The notes under the pieces are model-generated. The model was not told the DNA's origin and made no database searches. It saw nothing but the letters and a program-made list of their open reading frames with translations. Positions 6,239-6,426 of a stretch of 6,426 nucleotides of DNA are shown here, one piece after another. How positions within the stretch are numbered: position 1 is the stretch's first letter; each line of letters opens with the position of its first letter. The stretch comes from an uncultured Eubacteriales bacterium (GTDB taxonomy: Bacteria; Bacillota; Clostridia; Oscillospirales; Oscillospiraceae). Made by a program: the position numbers and the translations under genes. Location of the stretch: the NCBI GenBank assembly GCA_900549495.1, contig UROL01000110.1, positions 1 to 6,426 of the forward strand, read 5' to 3'.

Positions 6239-6274
6239 CCGTAGGGGCGATAAAAATCGCCCGCACCCTCACGG
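6239..6274. repeat. Imperfect palindrome of dispersed intergenic type
   Basis: CCGTAGGGGCGAT on the left matches an inverted ATCGCCCG..CCCT..ACGG on the right. The core GGGCGAT (6245-6251) and ATCGCCC (6256-6262) form a perfect 7-bp stem with an AAAA loop, and the CCGT and ACGG ends also pair. The GTAGGGGCG..CGCCCGC pattern resembles short palindromes scattered between genes in many gut Clostridia; that is from memory and only one copy is present here. Confidence 0.55.
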
Positions 6275-6313
6275 TTTCAGAGCGGCACGTTGAATGGTAC
6301 GGCTTGTTCCCGG

Positions 6314-6330
6314 CTCCCTCTCTGAGGGAG
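6314..6330. repeat. Hairpin CTCCCTC-TCT-GAGGGAG
   Basis: A perfect 7-bp inverted repeat with a 3-base loop. It overlaps the left end of the inverted-repeat-bounded segment at 6325-6426 and belongs to the same cluster of palindromes. No T-run follows in either direction, so I do not call it a terminator. Confidence 0.5.
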
Positions 6331-6426
6331 TGTCGTTCGTTGGTTAATTCATGCCAATGGTTTACACACCAGCGCATATTGGCTCTGAAATTTTTGAGCG
6401 GTTACGTTCACCGGAGTACACTCCCT
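6325..6426. repeat. Segment bounded by 9-bp inverted repeats (possible MITE-like element)
   Basis: AGGGAGTGT (6325-6333) is exactly inverted as ACACTCCCT (6418-6426) at the window edge, enclosing 84 bases with no coding frame. Inside lie a GCCAAT/ATTGGC stem (6353-6358 and 6378-6383) and a GGAGTACACTCC near-palindrome (6414-6425). The arrangement resembles a small non-autonomous repeat element, but the right boundary is the end of the window, so flanking duplication cannot be checked. Confidence 0.35.

Noticed and set aside
6150..6377. Minus-strand 75-codon frame overlapping the ileS start
   Set aside because: It translates the palindromic repeats and leader, overlaps ileS out of frame and has no ribosome binding site.
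6398..6416. GGTTACGTTCACCGG on the plus strand (GGTGAACGTAACC on the minus strand) as a T-box element
   Set aside because: It lacks the contiguous GGUGGNACCGCG core and has no terminator/antiterminator partner near the ileS start.

Overview
The window looks like ordinary chromosome from a mid-to-high G+C, low-biosynthesis-type gut Clostridium relative (Bacillota, Clostridia, most like the Oscillospiraceae group). The reasons are strong AGGAG-type ribosome binding sites, Firmicutes-style signal peptides (MKK..ALVLALAM), two textbook TTGACA-17-TATAAT promoters, and a clostridial-looking type 1 isoleucyl-tRNA synthetase. Taxonomy is inferred from style only. Every intact gene lies on the minus strand, so the window reads right to left.

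Layout in reading order. 6426-6161: an upstream region without a gene, filled with short palindromes and inverted repeats typical of dispersed intergenic elements, leading to ileS. 6160-3371: complete ileS, closed by a 14-bp-stem terminator at 3326-3361. 3325-3047: mostly non-coding, but with a plus-strand 30-codon stub (3123-3215) that reads like the last helix of an FCD-domain (GntR/FadR-type) regulator, probably a relic. 3046-2462: a self-contained transcription unit with a perfect promoter, a strong ribosome binding site, one small secreted cysteine-containing protein of unknown function and a good intrinsic terminator. 2439-2277: an AT-rich control region with an 18-bp match to the ARG-box consensus, a second TGAATATTCA palindrome, an inverted repeat abutting the -35 box and a second perfect promoter. 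2220-1: a polar amino acid ABC importer operon: periplasmic-type binding protein, then an intergenic stem-loop, then membrane permease, then ATPase (cut off by the window start; 198 residues visible).

How it works together: the binding protein captures an amino acid outside the cell, the permease forms the membrane channel and the ATPase drives import. The stem-loop after the binding-protein gene is the usual arrangement for making more binding protein than permease. The ARG-box-like site suggests, but does not prove, control by an ArgR/AhrC-type repressor and hence an arginine-related substrate. The binding protein carries no lipobox cysteine, which is unexpected for a single-membrane Gram-positive cell.

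I see no evidence for a new defence, mobile or biosynthetic system. The points worth a second look are the missing lipobox, the ARG-box region, the altered KMSKS motif of IleRS, the FCD stub and the repeat mosaic upstream of ileS.
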